Part shown: in pieces, positions 32,582 to 36,719 of the stretch
Position numbering within the stretch: the stretch's first letter is position 1
Layout: each line of letters starts with the position of its first letter
NCBI GenBank assembly: GCA_002731825.1
Contig: PCCS01000057.1
Location: 1 to 36,719, forward strand
From: Myxococcales bacterium
GTDB lineage: Bacteria > Myxococcota_A > Bradymonadia > UBA7976 > UBA1532
DNA: 36,719 nt
Direction of reading: 5' to 3'
Notes under the pieces: model-generated
Told to the model about the DNA's origin: nothing
The model's input: only the letters and a program-made list of their open reading frames with translations
Databases searched by the model: none
Position numbers and translations under genes: made by a program

Positions 32582-32645
32582 GTCAGGGTGCCGACTGACG
32601 GTTTTATTTTGGGCAGATGAAACACCATCGATCGGGGGCGATCGA
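32582..32645 (+). other. Leader hairpins of collagen-like lipoprotein mRNA
   Basis: GTCAG/CTGAC (32582-32599, 8-base loop) is followed by GGTTTTATTTT, resembling a weak intrinsic terminator. TCGATCG/CGATCGA (32628-32645) has a GGGG loop and is just upstream of the start. Together they could form an attenuator, but no leader peptide or known riboswitch is recognised. Confidence 0.4.
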
Positions 32646-32663
32646 GTCCACACGGGGGGCCGT

Positions 32664-34823
32664 ATGATTTGGGTTAGACACCTTTTCTCCTTGCTTTACA
32701 TTGCTCTGTTTCTGGCCGCATGTTCGGCCGCTGTTGACGATGGGGAACCTTGCAGAATCAATGACGTGCCAGAGGGAGCCGAGATCGTCTGTCCTGGGGG
32801 CGACCCGGTCTTGATTCGTCATGGTGAAACAGGCTCTGGTCAAACAGGCTCAAGAGGTCCAATGGGTGCAATGGGTGCAATGGGTGCCGATGGCCAGCCG
32901 GGCCCGATGGGACTCCAAGGCGAAGACGGTTTGGATGGGCAGCCGGGTGCAGTCGGGGAACGAGGTCCTGCGGGCGAACGGGGTCCGAACGGCGAGCAGG
33001 GGCCTGCCGGAGACCCCGGTGAGCAAGGCCCACAAGGACCGCAAGGGGCTGCTGGTGAGGGGTGTACCGTTGTCCAAAACGGAGATGGCACAGCGACCAT
33101 CCGCTGCACTGATGGCTCAAGTGCTGTCATCGGATGTCAGCTCGATGCTGGACCTGATGGGACACCACAGATCCAATGCGCTGATGGAGAGCGCTACGCC
33201 GTTGGATGCAGCGTGTCGCAGAATGACGACGGCACAGCCAATATTCGCTGTCCCGACGGCACTGAGGCCATCGTGGGTGACCCCGTGGAACCCGAGCCTA
33301 TCGAGGCCAGGACAGTCCTTCGTGGCCTGATTGCGACTCAAGATGGGCAGTCCCTGTCGGGTGCGCTTGTCCGGGTGGGAGACGTCGAAACGCGCTCTGA
33401 TGACACCGGCATCTACGAGCTGGATACAGGTGTTCGTGATGGGACTGTCATTCGTGTCGACATGGATGGTTTCCTGCCGAGCTTACAGACTGCTGCAGTG
33501 GTCGATGGCAGTCCCACAATGGTCCATTTTAAACTGTTACCCGCCAATGAGCCGGTGCCATTCAATGCCACCGACGGCGGGCGATTTGAGTCGACTCGGG
33601 GATCGGCTGTGCAGCTGCCGGCTGGGGGTGTTGTCAATGAGGATGGCCAAGTTGTCGACGGTCCAGCCGAGATTTCTATCACGCCTATCGATCCGTCAGT
33701 CGAGGTTGAAATGGCTCATCTTCCAGCCAGTATGACCGGACTCGGCGCAAATCAAGAAGAGACGTTGTTGGAGTCATTCGGCATGATCAACGTGGAATTG
33801 AGCCGCAATGGTGAAAAATTACAGCTCGGTCCGGGTCAGACAGCGACAATCGAAATCCCCGTGCCATCCATCCCATTGAGTGACGATGAAGTCCTCCCTG
33901 AACAGGTGCCGCTTTGGCACCTTGATGAAGAGACCAATCGATGGGTCGAACAGGGCGTCGCTCGGCTTGATGCAGGACGGTCGGTCTATGTCGGTGAAGT
34001 CAGCCATTTTTCGACTTGGAACGCGGATATACCCAGCACATCAACGTGCATCGAAGGGGTCATTGTGGACCGCAATAATCGGCCCCTGGGGGGTGCACGT
34101 GCCATCAGTCGTGGTTTATCGTATCGTGGCAGCAGCCGCACAACCAGTCGTCCTGATGGACGGTTTACAATGGCGATTCGACTTGGTGGCGAATCGGCTC
34201 TTTCAGTTGAACATCGGGGTTTAGTCCGCTCTCAGCCGCGACTGGTTCGCGGTGGTCTCATGCAAACGCGTCTGCCCATCCGTCCCGATGGACGACCCTG
34301 TCTAGACATCGGCAGCCTCACTGCGCGGCGCGCTCTCGTTCGCGGTGGTGTCGATGCACCCGCACAGGACCAACAGCCGGAGCAGCCCGAACAGCCCGAC
34401 GATAATGGCAATTGGTGTGATGACCTGCCCCGACTCAACGTCGGTGATATCTTTCAAGGCCAAGTTGATTCCAATGACTCAAATACGGGAACATTCTGTG
34501 CATTGAACGGTCTCGGGGTTCCATCTGACCGCTTTCGCATCGTCGCGCCTCAAAACGGGATGGTCTGTTTCATGAGTCGAAGCGCCGACATTGATTTGGC
34601 GCTCTCAATTAGACAAGACGGTTGTGAACGTGAGGACGAGGTGGTGTGCAATGATGACTTTCGCACATCCTTTAACTCCATGGCCGAGTTTAATTTGAGA
34701 CAGGGTCAGACCTACTACCTGGGTGTTTTGGCTGTTCGGGCCATGCCGGGGACAGCCTATCACGCAGCTCTCCGCAGCGGGGCTGCCTACCAGCTCGAGA
34801 TCCAGCCGGGCCCATGCTTCTGA
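32664..34823 (+). CDS. Collagen-like surface lipoprotein with PPC-like C-terminus
   Basis: A 719-residue lipoprotein with signal ending ALFLAAC (Cys20). Residues 59-133 contain 25 uninterrupted Gly-X-Y triplets, such as GPMGLQGEDGLDGQP and GPQGPQGAAGEG, so a trimeric collagen helix is likely. Cys-containing modules follow (about 134-205), each with a DGTATIRC/DGTANIRC motif. Then comes a carboxypeptidase-regulatory-like beta domain (about 215-290, starting LRGLIATQDGQSLSGA), a long beta-rich region, a second such domain near 460-540, and a Gln/Pro linker (PAQDQQPEQPEQPDDN). The last 120 residues resemble a PPC domain (DRFRIVAPQNG, FNLRQGQTYYLGV). It has its own strong promoter. It is probably a trimeric, rod-like adhesin or binding protein. 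No enzymatic motif is seen. Confidence 0.88.
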   Translation: MIWVRHLFSLLYIALFLAACSAAVDDGEPCRINDVPEGAEIVCPGGDPVLIRHGETGSGQTGSRGPMGAMGAMGADGQPGPMGLQGEDGLDGQPGAVGERGPAGERGPNGEQGPAGDPGEQGPQGPQGAAGEGCTVVQNGDGTATIRCTDGSSAVIGCQLDAGPDGTPQIQCADGERYAVGCSVSQNDDGTANIRCPDGTEAIVGDPVEPEPIEARTVLRGLIATQDGQSLSGALVRVGDVETRSDDTGIYELDTGVRDGTVIRVDMDGFLPSLQTAAVVDGSPTMVHFKLLPANEPVPFNATDGGRFESTRGSAVQLPAGGVVNEDGQVVDGPAEISITPIDPSVEVEMAHLPASMTGLGANQEETLLESFGMINVELSRNGEKLQLGPGQTATIEIPVPSIPLSDDEVLPEQVPLWHLDEETNRWVEQGVARLDAGRSVYVGEVSHFSTWNADIPSTSTCIEGVIVDRNNRPLGGARAISRGLSYRGSSRTTSRPDGRFTMAIRLGGESALSVEHRGLVRSQPRLVRGGLMQTRLPIRPDGRPCLDIGSLTARRALVRGGVDAPAQDQQPEQPEQPDDNGNWCDDLPRLNVGDIFQGQVDSNDSNTGTFCALNGLGVPSDRFRIVAPQNGMVCFMSRSADIDLALSIRQDGCEREDEVVCNDDFRTSFNSMAEFNLRQGQTYYLGVLAVRAMPGTAYHAALRSGAAYQLEIQPGPCF
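32838..33062 (+). repeat. Collagen-like Gly-X-Y coding tract
   Basis: 25 consecutive triplets with Gly in every third place (residues 59-133). Charged Glu-Arg and Glu-Asp pairs and Pro in X are common, as in bacterial collagens that lack hydroxyproline. Codons vary, so it is not a simple nucleotide repeat, which suggests selection on the protein. Confidence 0.92.
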
Positions 34824-34950
34824 GGGCCGCTGAGTCACGGGGCGTACGACCTTGAGGTGTTTATCTGCTCAGGCGTCTAACCAAGTGTCCAAAGTGCTCA
34901 TCTTATGAGACTCTAGAGACATCTCCATCCATCAAGATAAGGGCACCCCC

Positions 34951-36719
34951 ATGGGTAATTTGCGTTTCGCTCTCACTCTGCTCTTGATCGGTTTCACTGC
35001 CTGCGATGACAGCCAGCTCTTATCCACCGAGATGCCCGATGGGCGAGATTGTCGAACGGCGAGTAATCAGTGCAGTGATGGCTTTTTCTGCCGCCGGAAT
35101 CTCGCTGGCGACTACGAATGTTTAGAACAAGAAATGGGTGTCGACTCGTCAGCTTTTGATTCTGAAATAATGGACATGGGGCCCTTAGCGACCTTCGATA
35201 CAGGCTTTCCTGAGTCTGATTCGCACCTTGATATGGGCGTCGATGAGGCTGTGAGTCAACCGATTGATTCAACACTATCCGGAGATTCAGCACCGCCCAT
35301 GGATGGGTCATCGGCGGTGGACAGTACACTGGACGACGATGGGGCTATGCCGATTGACTTAGGTGGGGCTATCGATGCTCAGCCCACCGAGGACGCTGCG
35401 GCCGATGTCGATATGGCTGGATCAATGGATGCCAATCCGGCCGCAACAGATGGCGCATTGGCCCTTGACGCTGCGGATGCAGATGATGCGGCAGGGGCGG
35501 CGGATGGGTTCCATCAACCCGATGGTCAAATGGACGTTGTTCCAGGCTCTCGAGATGCTCAAGTGGAGCACGACCTGGCCGCTATCCATGAGCAAGATGA
35601 TGCGGATATGGGGTCTGATTTTGGGGGCGCTGAGGACTCCATTTTTGACGATGCCGCCCTTGAATGGAACGACGACCAAGGGGTTGAAAACGAGCCAGAG
35701 TCCGATGTCGGCCTCGATGGCGATGGCGATGGCGATGGCGATGGAGATGGAGATGGCATAGCGGATGACGTCGATAACTGTCCTGATCGACCTAATCCTG
35801 ACCAGCGCGACGCCAGTGGAAATGGTGTGGGAGATCTATGTGAAAACGCTGCTTTGGCTGCGGTTGACTCGGGGCCCTTAGCAATCTGTGAAGATGGATT
35901 ACATCTGCCGGATGCCATACTTGCGCCCCTGATTTTTGATGCCGATGCCGTCATTGATACGGATACGCTGTACGTGAGCAATGGCGCTCAGATTATCCTG
36001 CAGTCCTTGGAGCCGGGAGACCCGCTCTATCCTCAAGCGCGTCTTGTTCGTCAACCCGTTCTTGGTGCGTTCGACGCCCCAGATGCCATCGTTTTACGAA
36101 CCGAATCATTGACTGTGAGTCAGGGTGTCACACTCACCATACGGGGTCAGCGAGCGCTTATTCTGCGAGTTGACGGTCAAGTCGACGTCGCTGGAACCAT
36201 TCAAGCGAACGGTGGTTCAGGCGCCGATGGGCAGATTAATGTTGGGGCCGACGGTGGTGACGCCGGACCGGGCGCTTGGGCTGGTGGCCGATTCGCCCGA
36301 GGATTAGGCTGCGTTGCTCGTAATGGTGTTGGTGGTGGACCGGGGGGACCGCGCGAAGGCCCCTGTGGTGGTGTGGGTGCCCGGGGCGGTGATGGAGACG
36401 GGGCAGGCAGCGGCGGCGGCGGTGGCGGCGGCAGTTGCGGCGGTCACGGCGGTCATGGCGGGGCCTACATGACCATCGGCGGCCTCGGTACACTCGGTGA
36501 TGTCGGGTCGGATGGCTCGCCCGGGCAAGGGCAGACTGGGGGCCAGGCAGGTGCCGGTTGTGTGCGTCCAGAGCCGAACCCTCCGCCTAGCCAAACCTAC
36601 GGAGACGGACCTATTTCAGCTCTCATCGGTGGGTCGGGCGGCGCACTGGGCGGCTTTGGTGGTTTAGGTGGCTTTGGCGGTACGGGCGGCGGCGTCCATG
36701 GCGGTCGTGGCGGTCAAGG
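34951..36719 (+). CDS. Asp-rich, Gly-rich surface lipoprotein with thrombospondin-3-like segment, 3' end outside window
   Basis: An open frame from ATG 34951 to the window edge (589 codons). Signal MGNLRFALTLLLIGFTAC, lipid Cys18. A small Cys motif (CRTASNQCSDGFFC) follows, then about 190 very acidic residues with repeated DMG and DGD. Next is a DGDGDGDGDGIADDVDNCP stretch ending GVGDLC, a thrombospondin type 3-like calcium-binding repeat. A domain with beta strands (ILAPLIFDADAVIDTDTLYV) follows. From about residue 425 it becomes Gly-rich (GGSGADG, GGHGGHGGA, GGFGGLGGFGG), like other giant Gly-rich surface proteins of this group. The role is unknown, perhaps matrix or adhesion. It follows the collagen-like gene by 127 bases and could be co-transcribed. 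Confidence 0.85.
   Translation, partial: MGNLRFALTLLLIGFTACDDSQLLSTEMPDGRDCRTASNQCSDGFFCRRNLAGDYECLEQEMGVDSSAFDSEIMDMGPLATFDTGFPESDSHLDMGVDEAVSQPIDSTLSGDSAPPMDGSSAVDSTLDDDGAMPIDLGGAIDAQPTEDAAADVDMAGSMDANPAATDGALALDAADADDAAGAADGFHQPDGQMDVVPGSRDAQVEHDLAAIHEQDDADMGSDFGGAEDSIFDDAALEWNDDQGVENEPESDVGLDGDGDGDGDGDGDGIADDVDNCPDRPNPDQRDASGNGVGDLCENAALAAVDSGPLAICEDGLHLPDAILAPLIFDADAVIDTDTLYVSNGAQIILQSLEPGDPLYPQARLVRQPVLGAFDAPDAIVLRTESLTVSQGVTLTIRGQRALILRVDGQVDVAGTIQANGGSGADGQINVGADGGDAGPGAWAGGRFARGLGCVARNGVGGGPGGPREGPCGGVGARGGDGDGAGSGGGGGGGSCGGHGGHGGAYMTIGGLGTLGDVGSDGSPGQGQTGGQAGAGCVRPEPNPPPSQTYGDGPISALIGGSGGALGGFGGLGGFGGTGGGVHGGRGGQ
35716..35757 (+). repeat. Seven tandem 6-base units coding Asp-Gly
   Basis: GATGGC four times, GATGGA twice, then GATGGC, giving (Asp-Gly)7 at the start of the thrombospondin-3-like segment. 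Slippage here would change the number of calcium-loop residues while keeping frame. Confidence 0.9.

Larger units (their letters stand above)
32227..32663. other. AT-rich divergent intergenic region
   Basis: 437 bases between the exported protein and the collagen-like lipoprotein. It is more AT-rich than the genes. It holds the strong promoter at 32497-32525 and two hairpins in the leader. No coding sequence is supported in 32227-32490. Confidence 0.6.

Noticed and set aside
32758..33130. Minus-strand Pro/Ser-rich ORFs
   Set aside because: Mirror image of the collagen-like tract, since Gly codons read backward give Pro and Ala.
35559..35981. Minus-strand ORF with Pro-Ser repeats
   Set aside because: Antisense of the GATGGC run in the Asp-rich lipoprotein.

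Overview
The window looks like chromosomal DNA of a Gram-negative, probably aquatic bacterium related to Myxococcota/Bradymonadota (the former Deltaproteobacteria). This is inferred from the density of secreted lipoproteins. Many have a lipobox Cys followed by long Asp-rich or Gly/Ala-rich tethers, MopE-type Cys/Asp repeats, thrombospondin type 3-like calcium repeats or collagen-like Gly-X-Y tracts. By eye the GC content is slightly above 50 percent. No tRNA, rRNA, CRISPR array, transposase or phage gene was seen. Two genes run off the window, one at each end.

Layout. 1-813 (minus): 3' truncated MopE-like lipoprotein with 90-bp tandem repeats. 1040-2407 (plus): bleomycin hydrolase/PepC-type cysteine aminopeptidase, convergent with a large NAD-dependent glutamate dehydrogenase (2472-5363, minus) and an orphan radical SAM enzyme (5486-6487, minus). 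6916-10725: tyrosine/4-hydroxyphenylpyruvate catabolism (fumarylacetoacetase, maleylacetoacetate isomerase, MarR regulator, 4-hydroxyphenylpyruvate dioxygenase, VOC protein). Homogentisate 1,2-dioxygenase is absent. 10782-12847 (minus): lysine 2,3-aminomutase followed by a flavodoxin, a likely enzyme and electron-donor pair. 13253-17926: Tim44-like membrane protein, alpha/beta-hydrolase-like lipoprotein, M15-like peptidoglycan peptidase lipoprotein and a GH128-like glucanase lipoprotein. 18251-18865 (minus): stand-alone cysteine-free ribosomal protein S4 with its own promoter. 19465-22059 (minus): surface sulfatase with a long Gly-Gly-Ala linker, and a 2-Cys peroxiredoxin. 22453-23055: small lipoprotein of unknown function.

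23102-31084 is the most interesting part. It is an iron/heme acquisition locus around a strong Fur box. A HugZ-type heme-degrading protein is divergent from a six-gene run: Cys-repeat lipoprotein, TonB-dependent receptor, HmuY-like lipoprotein, HmuT, HmuU, HmuV. The first and third proteins share a six-cysteine repeat of 32-33 residues with an invariant HMC core, present in four and three copies. In the third protein it is fused to a HmuY-like heme-binding domain. I know no description of this repeat and propose it as a new cell-surface heme or metal-handling module.

31120-32226 (minus) is an exported protein of unknown function. The right end (32664-36719) has two large surface lipoproteins: one with 25 uninterrupted collagen-like triplets and a PPC-like C-terminus, the other with an Asp-rich tether, thrombospondin-3-like segment and Gly-rich C-terminal part, open at the window edge.
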